A stretch of DNA of 41,633 nt from Microvirga sp. KLBC 81 (GCF_003075415.1 NZ_QDAH01000051.1:1-41633); one strand, 5' to 3'. Shown: positions 23,368 to 32,100, numbered from the stretch's first letter. A program made the numbers and translations. The notes: generated by a model not told the origin, from the sequence alone.

Positions 23368-24683
23368 ACGCAATCGGCTGGCTTCGCAGGCTTTTTCATC
23401 TTCCGCGGACCCTGCGGTGGCGGCTTTTTCTCATCCTCTTTGCCGGACTGGCAGCCGCGCACGCCCTTTCCTTCGGCGTGTTGTTTCTCGAGCGCTACAT
23501 GACCGCCAAGACGATGATGCTTGGCAATCTGGAAAAGGACGTCGGCACCTCGATTGCCCTGCTCGATCGCCTCCCCGCGAACGAACGCCCTCAATGGGTC
23601 GCCATGCTGGAACGGGGGAACTACCGATATGAACTCGGTCCAGGTCTCCCCGGTGTTCCCGAGCTCAGCGCTCTGGGCACCGAGATTGCCGAAACCATCA
23701 ATGAGGCGGCGGGACGGCGCTTTCCGGTCACGGTTGAAACCATTCCCGGCAGCCCGCAACGCTTACAGGCCCATGTGACGCTCAGCGACGGCACGCAAGT
23801 GACGATCGACCTAAGGCCAAAGATCATGCCTCTCGCGGCGTGGCTTCCCTATGTTCTGATCGCACAGCTGCTGCTTCTCATTCTTTGCACCTGGTTTGCG
23901 GTGCGTCTGGCGATCAGACCCCTTCTTCGGCTCGCCGATGCAGCCGAGGCATTGGATCCCAGCAAGAAGGCGGATCGGCTGGAGGAGACCGGCCCGACCG
24001 AAGTCGCCTATGCCGCGACGGCATTCAACGCCATGCGGGACCGGATCGCCCATTACCTGGAGGAGCGCGTGCAGATCCTCGCCGCCATTTCCCACGATCT
24101 TCAGACTCCTATTACGCGCATGAAACTTCGTGTCGAGATGGCGGAGGAAAGTCCGGAAAAGGAAAAGCTGATCAGCGATCTTTCGGAAATCGAGAGGCTC
24201 GTGCGCGAGGGTGTGACCTATGCCAGAACAGCCCATGGCACCGGCGAGAAGCCGGCGCGTATCGACATCGGTTCTTTCGTCGAAAGCATCGTCTTCGATT
24301 ATCAGGACACTGGAAAGGCCGTGACGGCTCCGAAGACGATCGACGCCGTGGTGGTGACGCGGCCACATGCACTCCGGCGCATCGTTACGAACCTCATCGA
24401 TAACGCGCTCAAGTTCGCCGGGGAAGCAGAAGTCGACGTCGGGAGAACACCTGAGGGACGAACCCGCATCACCGTGCTCGATAATGGGCCGGGCATTCCC
24501 GAAGGCCAGCTCGAGGCTGTCCTGCAGCCATTCTATCGGCTCGAACAGTCCCGCAACCGCAATACCGGTGGAACCGGCCTCGGACTGGCCATAGCTCACC
24601 AGCTGGCATTGGCAATCGGCGGCTCGCTCAATCTCAAAAACAGGCCTGAAGGGGGACTTGCCGCCGAGATAATCCTCGGTTGA
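23364..24683 (+). CDS. Sensor histidine kinase (EnvZ-like, membrane-bound)
   Basis: A 439-residue kinase. TM1 is about 20-42 and TM2 about 158-183, enclosing a periplasmic sensor of about 115 residues rich in charged and Pro residues. HAMP spans about 180-235. The phosphorylated H244 sits in AAISHDLQTPITRMKL, the N-box in NLIDNALKFAG (N343/N347), G1 in DNGPGIP (373-379) and G2 in GGTGLGLAI (402-410). The start overlaps the regulator stop (ATGA), so the pair is translationally coupled. The sensor contains no Cys or clear metal motif, so the stimulus is open. Given dipZ and msrA downstream, envelope oxidative or chlorine stress is a reasonable guess. Confidence 0.93.
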   Translation: MNAIGWLRRLFHLPRTLRWRLFLILFAGLAAAHALSFGVLFLERYMTAKTMMLGNLEKDVGTSIALLDRLPANERPQWVAMLERGNYRYELGPGLPGVPELSALGTEIAETINEAAGRRFPVTVETIPGSPQRLQAHVTLSDGTQVTIDLRPKIMPLAAWLPYVLIAQLLLLILCTWFAVRLAIRPLLRLADAAEALDPSKKADRLEETGPTEVAYAATAFNAMRDRIAHYLEERVQILAAISHDLQTPITRMKLRVEMAEESPEKEKLISDLSEIERLVREGVTYARTAHGTGEKPARIDIGSFVESIVFDYQDTGKAVTAPKTIDAVVVTRPHALRRIVTNLIDNALKFAGEAEVDVGRTPEGRTRITVLDNGPGIPEGQLEAVLQPFYRLEQSRNRNTGGTGLGLAIAHQLALAIGGSLNLKNRPEGGLAAEIILG

Positions 24684-24932
24684 TCCCACCGTTGTGCACC
24701 ACCGGAACGACAGCGGCACTCATGAATTCGTTGGTCTTAAGTGGTCGAGGGCTGGTGCCTGGTCGTCCGCCCGGCCGCCGAGTTCAAGACAGCCATCCTT
24801 GTGCATGGTGTGTTCGCCGACACCGCGGGGCGCAGGGTCACGGGTATTATTGCTGTAGATCGAGACATCGTGTCGACCGGTCGGCAATCATTGACCCGCG
24901 ATAGACGGATGGGTGGCTTCCCCTACACTTGG
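24684..24932. other. Intergenic region between kinase and dipZ
   Basis: No complete gene is seen. A short in-frame run near 24783-24829 reads KTAILVHGVFADT, like the first strand and oxyanion turn of an alpha/beta hydrolase, but nothing on either side extends it, so it is at most a tiny remnant. Confidence 0.3.
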
Positions 24933-24970
24933 TTACAATTCTGCCCCGCCAAAAAACATGCCGGATACTT
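24933..24970 (+). promoter_or_regulatory. 38-bp promoter-like element shared with ohr
   Basis: TTACAATT, then 12 variable bases, then AAAACATGCCGGATACTT. The same arrangement with identical spacing occurs upstream of ohr (minus strand, 32976-33013): the last 18 bases are identical and the TTACA box matches. It lies about 80-115 bp before dipZ. TTACAATT resembles half of the dyad bound by OhrR-type MarR regulators, but the second half is missing. A common promoter or operator for redox-repair genes is the likeliest reading. Confidence 0.5.
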
Positions 24971-25048
24971 TGTGCTGATCACATGCGCATGAAGTTCAAA
25001 CACCGGCCAAATCAATGCTCTGCATTGGCCGCACAGAAGGGATCAGCC

Positions 25049-26815
25049 ATGACATTGTTTGTCGCTTCTTATCTGGCGGGAGTGCTGACCATCGTCAGCC
25101 CCTGTATTCTTCCAATCCTACCGTTCGTCTTTTCCCGGGCAGGCCAGCCCTTCGCCCGCAGCGTTCTGCCGATGCTGGCCGGCATGGCGGCCACCTTCGC
25201 CGCTGTCGCGACGCTCGCTGCCGTGGGCGGAGGCTGGGCGGTGCACGCGAACGAGATCGGACGCTCTGCCGCCATTGTGCTGCTGGCCGTGTTTGGCGTG
25301 ACTCTCGTCTCATCACGCGCTGCCGCAGTCCTGACCCGTCCGATCGTTGCCCTCGGCGGTCGGCTGTCTGGTACAGCGGCTACGGACAAGCCGAGTGTCG
25401 GCGGATCGCTTCTGCTCGGGGCTGCGACGGGCCTGCTTTGGGCGCCCTGCGCTGGTCCGGTCCTGGGATTGGTCCTGACAGGAGCCGCTCTCCAGGGAGC
25501 CAATCCGCAGACGTCTTTGCTGTTAGGGGCCTACGCCGCTGGCGCGGCGACATCCTTGGCGCTGGCAGTCTTGGCAGGTGGACGGGTATTCGCGGCCATG
25601 AAACGCTCTCTTGGTCTCGGCCATCGCATTCGGCAGGGCGTGGGCGCCGCCGTTCTCGCGGGCGTTGCGACCATCACCCTCGGCCTCGACACCGGACTTC
25701 TGACGCGCCTGTCCTATGCGAGCACAGCCGGGATCGAACAATCCTTGCTGGACCGGGTTCATGATAACTCCGACGCAGCCTCAACAAATTCCGCAGGCCC
25801 CAGCATGAGGCTGGCCGCAAACGACGCTCGCCAGGGCTACCGCAGCAACCTGCCGATCGAGGGTACGTTTCCATCTCTTGATGGTGCCGTGCAATGGCTG
25901 AATTCCGAACCGCTGACCGCTCAGCAACTACGCGGCAAGGTCGTCCTCGTCGACTTCTGGACGTACTCCTGCATCAACTGCATTCGCACAATCCCCTACG
26001 TGCGGGCCTGGGCTGAGAAGTACAAGGATCAGGGACTCGTTGTGATCGGCGTTCACGCACCTGAGTTTGCTTTCGAGAAGAAGATCGACAATGTGAAGCG
26101 CGCGATCCGGAACTTTGAGATCACCTATCCGGTAGCAGTCGACAACGATTTCAAGATCTGGCGCGCATTCAGGAACAATTATTGGCCTGCTCACTACTTT
26201 ATCGATGCGGAGGGGCGGATCAGGCACCATCACTTCGGTGAGGGTGACTACGAGGAGTCGGAGCGGGTCATCCAGCAGCTGCTGGCGGAAGCGGGAAGCC
26301 GAAAGGACGACAGCGGCTTCGTGACGCCGGACGCGCAGGGCGCGGAAGCCGCGCCGGATCTTGCCCGCGTCCGGTCCGGCGAGACGTATATCGGCTACAT
26401 GCGGGCGTCAAATTTCAGTTCACCCGAACAGGTTGGCGCCGACCAGGCGCAGGACTACACCGCTGGACAGTTGCGGCTCAATGAATGGGGCCTGGCCGGG
26501 AACTGGACGGTCGGGGCCGAGCAGGCTGCGCTTAATCAGTCCGGAGGGGCCATCTCCTACAAGTTCCGCGCGAGGGACTTGCATCTCGTTCTCGGCCCCG
26601 GTCCGGACGGCAAACCGGTGCGGTTCCAGGTAACCGTCGACGGCAAAGCCCCGGGAGCAAACCATGGAGCGGACATCGATACAGCGGGGAATGGGATGGT
26701 TTCGGAAACCCGGCTCTACCAGCTGGTTCGTCAGGACGGTGACATACGCGAGCGCACCTTCGAAATCCGGTTCCTCGATGCCGGCGTCGAAGCCTACGTG
26801 TTCACGTTCGGCTAA
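25049..26815 (+). CDS. dipZ: DipZ-like CcdA-thioredoxin fusion (thiol electron carrier to the periplasm)
   Basis: A 588-residue membrane protein. Residues 1-215 form a CcdA/DsbD-beta-type transmembrane domain with the two conserved Pro-Cys sites C19 (VSPCILPILP) and C134 (WAPCAGPVLG). Residues 265-420 are a thioredoxin/redoxin domain with C308-I-N-C311 in FWTYSCINCIRTIP. Residues 425-588 form a beta-rich C-terminal domain, as in mycobacterial DipZ. It should carry electrons from cytoplasmic thioredoxin to periplasmic thiols. AGAAGGGA before ATG 25049 and the first helix set the start. msrA begins 12 bp downstream, so the exported MsrA is the obvious client. Confidence 0.9.
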   Translation: MTLFVASYLAGVLTIVSPCILPILPFVFSRAGQPFARSVLPMLAGMAATFAAVATLAAVGGGWAVHANEIGRSAAIVLLAVFGVTLVSSRAAAVLTRPIVALGGRLSGTAATDKPSVGGSLLLGAATGLLWAPCAGPVLGLVLTGAALQGANPQTSLLLGAYAAGAATSLALAVLAGGRVFAAMKRSLGLGHRIRQGVGAAVLAGVATITLGLDTGLLTRLSYASTAGIEQSLLDRVHDNSDAASTNSAGPSMRLAANDARQGYRSNLPIEGTFPSLDGAVQWLNSEPLTAQQLRGKVVLVDFWTYSCINCIRTIPYVRAWAEKYKDQGLVVIGVHAPEFAFEKKIDNVKRAIRNFEITYPVAVDNDFKIWRAFRNNYWPAHYFIDAEGRIRHHHFGEGDYEESERVIQQLLAEAGSRKDDSGFVTPDAQGAEAAPDLARVRSGETYIGYMRASNFSSPEQVGADQAQDYTAGQLRLNEWGLAGNWTVGAEQAALNQSGGAISYKFRARDLHLVLGPGPDGKPVRFQVTVDGKAPGANHGADIDTAGNGMVSETRLYQLVRQDGDIRERTFEIRFLDAGVEAYVFTFG

Positions 26816-26827
26816 GGAGGAAACACA

Positions 26828-27565
26828 GTGCTTATTGACGATCGGCATCTTGCCACTCCTCGCCGGAGATCGAGCAAAGCGGTTGTTTTTGGCGCAATGC
26901 TCGGACTTATCGGCTTTGCCATCGTCGGCCGGGTACCGTCGGCCGCGGAGGCTTTGCGACTGGCGCCAGCTGCCCTGGTCGACGTACCCAAGGAGGGCGG
27001 CTTGCAGACGGCCGTTCTTGCCGGAGGCTGCTTTTGGGGTATCCAGGGTGTGTTTCAGCATGTCGAGGGCGTCGTCAGCGCAACATCCGGATATGCCGGA
27101 GGAAGTGCAGAGACTGCCAGCTACGAGCAGACAGAAACCGGGCTGACTGGCCACGCTGAAGCGGTTCGTGTCGTGTTCGATCCTCAGAAGATCAGCTATG
27201 GGACGCTGCTCCGCATATTCTTCTCGGCCGCCCACGACCCAACGCAGCTGGATCGTCAAGGGCCAGACATTGGTCCGCAATATCGCTCCGCGATCTTTCC
27301 TTTGGACGAACAGCAGGCGAAAGTCGCAAAAAGTTACATCGAACAACTGGACGAGGCCAAATCGTTCAACTCAGAGATTGCGACGACGGTTGAGCCCGGA
27401 CGATCTTTCTATGTGGCAGAGCGCTATCATCAGGACTACATGTACAACAATCCCGGCCAGCCTTACATCGCCGTCCATGAGCGGCCGAAGATCGAAGCCC
27501 TGAGGCGTCTCTTCCCTGCCCTCTACCGGGCGCAACCCGTGCTGGCTGCGGGACGCGCGGGCTGA
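26828..27565 (+). CDS. msrA: Peptide-methionine (S)-S-oxide reductase MsrA, exported or membrane-anchored
   Basis: A 245-residue MsrA. The catalytic C68 lies in AGGCFWGIQGVFQHVEGV, followed by TSGYAGG and the FFSAAHDPTQLDRQGPDIGPQYRSAIF core. Unlike the usual cytoplasmic form, residues 1-43 make a basic start plus a hydrophobic stretch (AVVFGAMLGLIGFAIVG) ending near SAAEA, a signal peptide or anchor. No resolving cysteine is visible in the C-terminal tail, so reduction may rely directly on a thioredoxin-like partner, and DipZ lies 12 bp upstream. The GTG at 26828 has TAAGGAGG 7 bases ahead. It repairs S-methionine sulfoxide, here probably in envelope proteins. A strong terminator follows. 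Confidence 0.93.
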   Translation: MLIDDRHLATPRRRSSKAVVFGAMLGLIGFAIVGRVPSAAEALRLAPAALVDVPKEGGLQTAVLAGGCFWGIQGVFQHVEGVVSATSGYAGGSAETASYEQTETGLTGHAEAVRVVFDPQKISYGTLLRIFFSAAHDPTQLDRQGPDIGPQYRSAIFPLDEQQAKVAKSYIEQLDEAKSFNSEIATTVEPGRSFYVAERYHQDYMYNNPGQPYIAVHERPKIEALRRLFPALYRAQPVLAAGRAG

Positions 27566-27635
27566 TCTGGAGCGCGATTGAATGCGGCGTCACTCGCCGA
27601 CACAGGTGTGAGGCTGTGCATGGAATTCACGAGAG

Positions 27636-27664
27636 CGGCGCTGCATCCCGGTGCAGCGCCGTTT
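27636..27664 (+). terminator. Terminator after dipZ-msrA
   Basis: CGGCGCTGCA (27636-27645) pairs perfectly with TGCAGCGCCG (27652-27661) across a 6-base loop and is followed by TTTG. It is about 70 bp after the msrA stop and probably ends that transcript. No gene is seen between it and the leader at 27776. Confidence 0.72.
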
Positions 27665-27775
27665 GCCGTGTGAAGCCGATCGGCTTTCCTTCTACATGGC
27701 GATACAGTTTTTGGGGTATCCGAACACACTTGAGATACGAGCGCGCGTCAGTCTCACCGAAGGTTTGAGGAAACA

Positions 27776-27945
27776 GCGGCCGCGAGACCGGGTCACCACG
27801 CGAGAGCCACTCGCTCATAAGTGAAAAGGTGTCTCCCGAGACACGGCTGTTCGGCCTCCCTCTGACCACGTCTATGGGCATGTCCGTCACGGGCTCGTCC
27901 ATGAGGCATAAGGATTTCCTAATTCAATCCGAAAGAGACAATGCA
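27776..27945 (+). promoter_or_regulatory. Shared upstream leader, copy C (ahead of DUF6130 copy 2)
   Basis: The reverse complement aligns with copy A (6138-6300) through the GCCTCATGGA, GGCCGAA-AGCCG, CACC-TTTCAC and GAGCGA-TGGCTCTCGCG blocks, and extends into a region that copy B lacks. It diverges around the ribosome site. Relative to its gene the orientation matches copies A and B. The ribosome site GAAAGAGA is weaker than in A and B. Confidence 0.48.
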
Positions 27946-28404
27946 ATGACCATGCTCATCAAGACGCTTGCCGCAGCCGCGGCGACCGCCGTGCTCGCCA
28001 CGAGCGCCCTCGCCCAGAGCGCCGGGGATGCCGGCAATCCTCCTGTGTTCTTTCCCATCAAGAACGAGCCCGCACCCAAGCTGATCGTGGATCCCCCACT
28101 TGCCGAACCGCTGGCCCGGGGCGCCGTCCTCATCCCGTACCGGACGGAGAACTTCCGCATCTTGCCGGTGTTCGGGGCAGCTGCCAGCAATGTCTCTCCA
28201 CGGGTCGGGCATCTGCACGTCACCGTCGACGATTCGCCTTGGCGCTGGGCGGATACGGGGAATGCTACCAATACCATCGTTGTGGTTGGGCTGCCGCCCG
28301 GCCAGCACAAGGTGAAGATCGAATTGGCCAGCCCTGAGCATCAGGTCTTCACCGGACAGACGGTGACGTTCACCGTACCCGAGGCTGGATCTCACAAGCA
28401 CTAA
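27946..28404 (+). CDS. Exported DUF6130 family protein, copy 2
   Basis: A 152-residue paralogue of the protein at 5673-6137. Residues 1-22 are a signal peptide (MTMLIKTLAAAAATAVLATS) ending ALA-QS. The mature part keeps KNEPAPKLIVDPPLAEPLA, SPRVGHLHVTVDD, RWADTGNATN, GLPPGQHKVKI and the C-terminal HKH. Compared with copy 1 it differs mainly in the segment before the first strand. The function of DUF6130 is unknown. The start at 27946 is set by the signal peptide and by likeness to copy 1. It is convergent with the nucleoside permease, 48 bp apart. Confidence 0.86.
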   Translation: MTMLIKTLAAAAATAVLATSALAQSAGDAGNPPVFFPIKNEPAPKLIVDPPLAEPLARGAVLIPYRTENFRILPVFGAAASNVSPRVGHLHVTVDDSPWRWADTGNATNTIVVVGLPPGQHKVKIELASPEHQVFTGQTVTFTVPEAGSHKH

Positions 28405-28452
28405 AGCATCCGCCTCGTGGCCTCTCGACGAGCACGGGCTCCGATGCAGCCT

Positions 28453-29472
28453 TTACTGCCGTGGCAGCGGAGGAACGCTGTTCTTCCACTCCGCCCAATG
28501 GGACACAATGTGATCCACCATCCTGCTTCCCACCGCGGCGATGTTGTCGACGGTCTCGGCGAAGCCGCCCGCCGTCTGGCCTGGGGCCGGATCGAGATGT
28601 TGAAGCGTGGTCTCGTTGGGATTGCCTTGGTCGAAGTTCACCGCTCCCCGCAAGCTCAGGAGCCTTCGGTCCCCCAGCGTCCGCTGGATTACCTGGGCGA
28701 TGCCGGCCACCTCCATCTCGGTGATGAGGTAATCATCCGCTCCGTAGAGCTTGGCGATGTACTGCGCCTGAGCTGACATGCCGGGGCCGTGAAAGAAGGT
28801 GTCGCCCGTCACATGGGTGCCGGTCTTCACCGTAGGAGCCCGCCGGGCCGCCTCCTGCGGGTAGCGCATCCGATAGGATCGCGCCGACTCTGAGTCCTTC
28901 AGGTTCGTCTTGCTCGTGAGGTGCATCGCCCAGCCGACGAGATCGGGATTGAGCTGGAACAGCCGGACCTTCTCATAGCCCTTGCGCGGCATGAAGGTCG
29001 GGGCACCAGGTTGTCCCTCCTCCGGAGCCCAGCGATGGCCAAGATCGTAGTCGACCAGCCAGGTCGCCCAGCTGACATCTGCGATGGTCCCACGCTCGGG
29101 CGGCGTGCCGGCGACCCCGCTGATGATGAAGTAGGCTTGTGACATGTCGAACTGCGGGTTCAGGATGATCGCCTGCACCGACGCCGATGACGCGACCTTG
29201 CCCATGCCGAGAACGGATCCGCAGACACCCTCATCGTTGCAGTACACCGGGTTGATGGCCCCTTTGACACTGATCGGCTTGCTCTGGCTGAAGTAGCGCT
29301 CGTACCAGTGCTGGAACTCGCCGGCCCGGTCGCCGGTGTTCTGGCCGATCTCGAACATCGAGCCGATGAACACTTTCACCTTCACGGGCTCATCGGCCAA
29401 GGTCGGCGAGATAGGAGTGAAAGCGGCGAGAGCCACGGCAGCGGCGATTGCTGCAAACTTGCGGACTGACAT
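28453..29472 (-). CDS. Purine nucleoside permease-type (NUP family) exported protein
   Basis: A 339-residue protein with a clear signal peptide (residues 1-26, ending LADEP). The mature part matches the NUP family (purine nucleoside permease, first described in fungi): VKVFIGSMFEIGQNTGDRAGEFQHWYERYF, the GVAGTPPERGTIADVSWA loop, THVTGDTFFHGPGMS and TEMEVAGIAQVIQ. The fold resembles purine nucleoside phosphorylases (G-V-A-G loop and Met-Glu site), so a periplasmic nucleoside-binding or phosphorolysis role is as likely as transport; there are no membrane helices beyond the signal. AAGGAGGG lies 8 bases before the ATG. It stands alone. Confidence 0.9.
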   Translation of the reverse strand: MSVRKFAAIAAAVALAAFTPISPTLADEPVKVKVFIGSMFEIGQNTGDRAGEFQHWYERYFSQSKPISVKGAINPVYCNDEGVCGSVLGMGKVASSASVQAIILNPQFDMSQAYFIISGVAGTPPERGTIADVSWATWLVDYDLGHRWAPEEGQPGAPTFMPRKGYEKVRLFQLNPDLVGWAMHLTSKTNLKDSESARSYRMRYPQEAARRAPTVKTGTHVTGDTFFHGPGMSAQAQYIAKLYGADDYLITEMEVAGIAQVIQRTLGDRRLLSLRGAVNFDQGNPNETTLQHLDPAPGQTAGGFAETVDNIAAVGSRMVDHIVSHWAEWKNSVPPLPRQ

Positions 29473-29655
29473 CAGGAAACCCTCCTTGCATGGTGAGCCT
29501 CACGGATAAACACTTCTCCAACCCGAAGTTAAGGCAGAAGAACGCGCATCTCACCAACCTTTGAGCAGGCGATGGCGGCGTTTCTTCGAACGATCCTCTC
29601 AGGCATAGTTGTCTCCGTTGCACGCAACGACTGCATGATGAACGCGGGCCCAAGG

Positions 29656-29779
29656 GCATCGGCCCCAAAAGTGGATTCTACTTTTGGGGCCGATGCTCAT
29701 TCTCTGGAGCAGTGCATCGTGCGGAGAACCGGGTCCACTTTTCGCTGACGCGGACCTCCGGTTCCCCACGATGCGCTAG
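29656..29779. repeat. Two-hairpin intergenic mosaic repeat, copy 3
   Basis: The first half is a perfect 17-bp stem: GCATCGGCCCCAAAAGT (29656-29672) against 29680-29696, with a 7-base loop. The second half (CATCGTGCGGAGAACCGGG to CACGATGCGCTAG) matches copies 1 and 2. It lies upstream of the permease gene and downstream of the cupin (both minus). The rest of 29473-29891 shows no gene. Confidence 0.72.
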
Positions 29780-29891
29780 CGTGCTGCTGATCTTGCGACC
29801 AGAAGCGGATGTCCGGTTATACATTGGCAACGATGTCAGGAACCTTTCATGGGCGAGGAAAGGCACTCGGGCCGGACGAGGACCGTATCGC

Positions 29892-30314
29892 TCACTTGAT
29901 CGCCACGAGCGGCTTCCCTTTCTCGACTAGGTACGTGGCGAGCTCCGCCGCATTGTCGCTGCCGACGTTCCTTGCCGCGTGGGGCGTTCCAGCCGGGATG
30001 AACAAGGAATCGCCGGCCTTGAGCGTGACCGGCGGCTTACCCTCGAACTGATATTCCAGCGAGCCTTCGAGGACATAGGCGACCTCTTCGCCCGGATGCG
30101 TGTGCATTCCGAACGCCGCCCCCGGGGCGAAGTCGACACGCACCTGGATGACCTCGCGTCCGGGCTGGCCGAGATCGTGCCGCAGGACCTCGGTGCGCCC
30201 GATGCCTGAAGGCCGTGCCATCTGGTTTTCTGGCTGCTGCGCCTGCGCCAGCTGCAGCGTCAATCCGCTGCCGAAGAACAGCACCGCTGCCGCAATCATT
30301 CGAGTCGTTTTCAT
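29892..30314 (-). CDS. Exported cupin-domain protein
   Basis: A 140-residue cupin with a signal peptide (MKTTRMIAAAVLFFGSG, cleavage near AQA-QQ). The cupin motifs are well kept: G-x-HTHPGEEVAYVLEG (H-x-H and E metal ligands) and PAGTPHAARN (the second histidine). This is the common RmlC-like secreted cupin found in many Alphaproteobacteria; function unknown, probably metal-dependent. AAAGGAGAT, 6 bases ahead of the ATG, sets the start. It lies 121 bp after epoxide hydrolase copy 2 on the same strand and may be expressed with it. It is not closely similar to the cupins at 265 or 39234. Confidence 0.88.
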   Translation of the reverse strand: MKTTRMIAAAVLFFGSGLTLQLAQAQQPENQMARPSGIGRTEVLRHDLGQPGREVIQVRVDFAPGAAFGMHTHPGEEVAYVLEGSLEYQFEGKPPVTLKAGDSLFIPAGTPHAARNVGSDNAAELATYLVEKGKPLVAIK

Positions 30315-30435
30315 GTGGATCTCCTTTCGTCCTTCAAGCATGCGTAATCGAAGCCATGCGTCGTCTGGCAATTCCGGATCAGGGTTCAGAACGGGCGTCA
30401 CACCAGCGATCCCGACTTAGCCTTGACGACCATGG

Positions 30436-31725
30436 CTAACGGAGCGATCGGAACGCGGCCCTGAGCTCGGCGCTGAAGAGTTCCGGCTGTTCCCAGGCGG
30501 CGAAATGACCACCCTTGTCGACCTCGTGGAAGTAGATCAGTTTGCGATAGGCGCGCCGAGCCCATGTCTCCGGGGCTCGATAGACCTCCCCCGGAAAGAC
30601 CGTGATCGCCACCGGCAGCGAGATCTCGGCGGCCTTCTCCGCGGTCGCGGACAAGATGTTGGACTTGTTCTCCCAATACAGCCGTGCGGCCGAGGTCGCG
30701 GAGTTCGTCAGCCAGTACAGCGAAATGTCGTCCAGGACCTCGTCTGGGGTCTTTTCCGGATCGCTGTGGCTATAGGTCCATTTCGCGAAGCCCGGATGCC
30801 CGAGCATCCACGCCGCGAGACCCGCCGGAGTATCCGTTATGGCGAAGCCGATCGTTTGCGGCCGCGTACCCATCATCACAGCATAGGACCTGTTCCCCAT
30901 CTTCGAGAAGGCGCTGAGCTCGTCGAAGGTCGCGCGTTCCTTCTCGGATAGTCCCGCCGGCGCAGGCCCACCGGCGGCCAGTGCCTGGTCCACCTCGGGC
31001 GGGATCGTCGCCGGCAAGTTGATATGGATGCCCAGCAGACCAGTCGGCGCATGGCGTGCCATCGCGCTGGAGACAGGCGAGCCCCAGTCGCCGCCCTGGG
31101 CGACGTAGCGGGTGTAGCCGAGGCGCTTCATCAGCTCCGCCCAGGCTCGCGCGATGCGCTCAGGGCCCCAGCCGGTGTCAGTTGGCTTGCCGGAGAAGCC
31201 GTAGCCGGGCATCGAGGGGAGAACGAGATCGAAGGCGTCCTCCGCGCGGCCTCCGTGCGCGGTCGGATCGGTCAGCGGGCCGACAGTCTTGAGCAGCTCG
31301 AACACCGATCCCGGCCAGCCATGGGTCATGATCAGCGGAAGCGCGTTGGGATGCTTCGAGCGAACGTGAACGAAGTGAATGTCGACGCCGTCGATCCTGG
31401 TCATGAACTGCGGCAAGGCATTCAGCTTCGGTTCCGCCTTCCGCCAGTCGTAGCCGGTGCCCCAATACTCGACGAGCGGCTTGATCTTCGCGAGCTGTAT
31501 GCCCTGCGACTTGTCGTTGACCGTCTCCTGGTCTGGCCACCGTGTCGCAGCGATTCGGCGCCGAAGCTCATCGAGCTCGGCTTGGGGTACGTGGACGGTG
31601 AAGGGGCGAATTGTGGTGTCGTCGGCTGCTTTCGCCAAGTCCGTGGGAAACAGGCTCAACGCACCCGCAGCAGCAGAGGCAGCCAGGAGGTCGCGCCGGC
31701 TCAGGTGTGATGATGGTGCCATCAT
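30436..31725 (-). CDS. Exported epoxide hydrolase (EHN-type alpha/beta hydrolase), copy 2
   Basis: A 429-residue paralogue of the enzyme at 18638-19978, with whole stretches identical (YGFSGKPT, WGPERIARAWAELMKRLG, YVAQGGDWG, KGGHFAAWEQP). A twin-arginine signal (HLSRRDLLAASAAAGALS) precedes the EHN domain; HGWPGS, the nucleophile Asp in GGDWGS and the C-terminal His are present. Differences concentrate in the cap region (about 260-340), where this copy lacks the insertion seen in copy 1, so substrate range may differ. GGAGAAGATCA before the ATG at 31725 sets the start; an adjacent ATG lies at 31722. A cupin follows. Confidence 0.9.
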   Translation of the reverse strand: MMAPSSHLSRRDLLAASAAAGALSLFPTDLAKAADDTTIRPFTVHVPQAELDELRRRIAATRWPDQETVNDKSQGIQLAKIKPLVEYWGTGYDWRKAEPKLNALPQFMTRIDGVDIHFVHVRSKHPNALPLIMTHGWPGSVFELLKTVGPLTDPTAHGGRAEDAFDLVLPSMPGYGFSGKPTDTGWGPERIARAWAELMKRLGYTRYVAQGGDWGSPVSSAMARHAPTGLLGIHINLPATIPPEVDQALAAGGPAPAGLSEKERATFDELSAFSKMGNRSYAVMMGTRPQTIGFAITDTPAGLAAWMLGHPGFAKWTYSHSDPEKTPDEVLDDISLYWLTNSATSAARLYWENKSNILSATAEKAAEISLPVAITVFPGEVYRAPETWARRAYRKLIYFHEVDKGGHFAAWEQPELFSAELRAAFRSLR

Positions 31726-31972
31726 TGATCTTCTCCATAGCAGCGAAGTGGACTGAGTAGGCCTGCACCGAACACCACTGAGACGAATTTTAAGCTGAGG
31801 CGATATCGGTGCGAATACGCACTGTCGGACAGACACTCTTTCGGGCACGCAAGAGTTGAGACTCAATCGCTTCTTGGGTTTTCGGCGATGGAATCCACAT
31901 CCATGAAGCCGGCAGGGAGGCCTCATTCGGGGGTAGCGTCGCTTTCACCAAGCTGGCGTTGGCCAGAGGCAG

Positions 31973-32083
31973 TTACTTGGCAAAAAGCGCTACGATCGCG
32001 GGCAGTTCCCGCGGGTCACTATCCCAGGCACACGGTGCCGCGGCAAGCGCTAACACCACAATGGCCGCTACGAAAAAGCGCAT
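31973..32083 (-). CDS. Possible 36-residue exported peptide
   Basis: A short frame with a good ribosome site (GAGGAAGGGAAG upstream). It starts with a signal-like sequence (MRFFVAAIVVLALAAAP) followed by only about 18 mature residues (CAWDSDPRELPAIVALFAK). It could be a real small secreted or lipoprotein-like peptide, or the surviving start of a larger broken gene. It begins 18 bp after the end of an ABC ATPase remnant on the same strand. Confidence 0.38.
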   Translation of the reverse strand: MRFFVAAIVVLALAAAPCAWDSDPRELPAIVALFAK

Positions 32084-32100
32084 TGAGCTTCCCTTCCTCT

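Noticed and set aside
24783..24829. Alpha/beta hydrolase-like words (KTAILVHGVFADT) between kinase and dipZ
   Set aside because: Only about 13 residues fit and nothing extends the match; kept as a remark, not a gene.
26420..27346. 308-codon minus-strand open frame over dipZ-msrA
   Set aside because: It spans two well-supported plus-strand genes and their junction and has no recognisable domain.
27701..27720. GATAC...GTATC pair near the dipZ-msrA terminator
   Set aside because: The half sites are 10 bases apart instead of 6, so it does not fit the operator pattern at 6471-6644 and 39841-39889.
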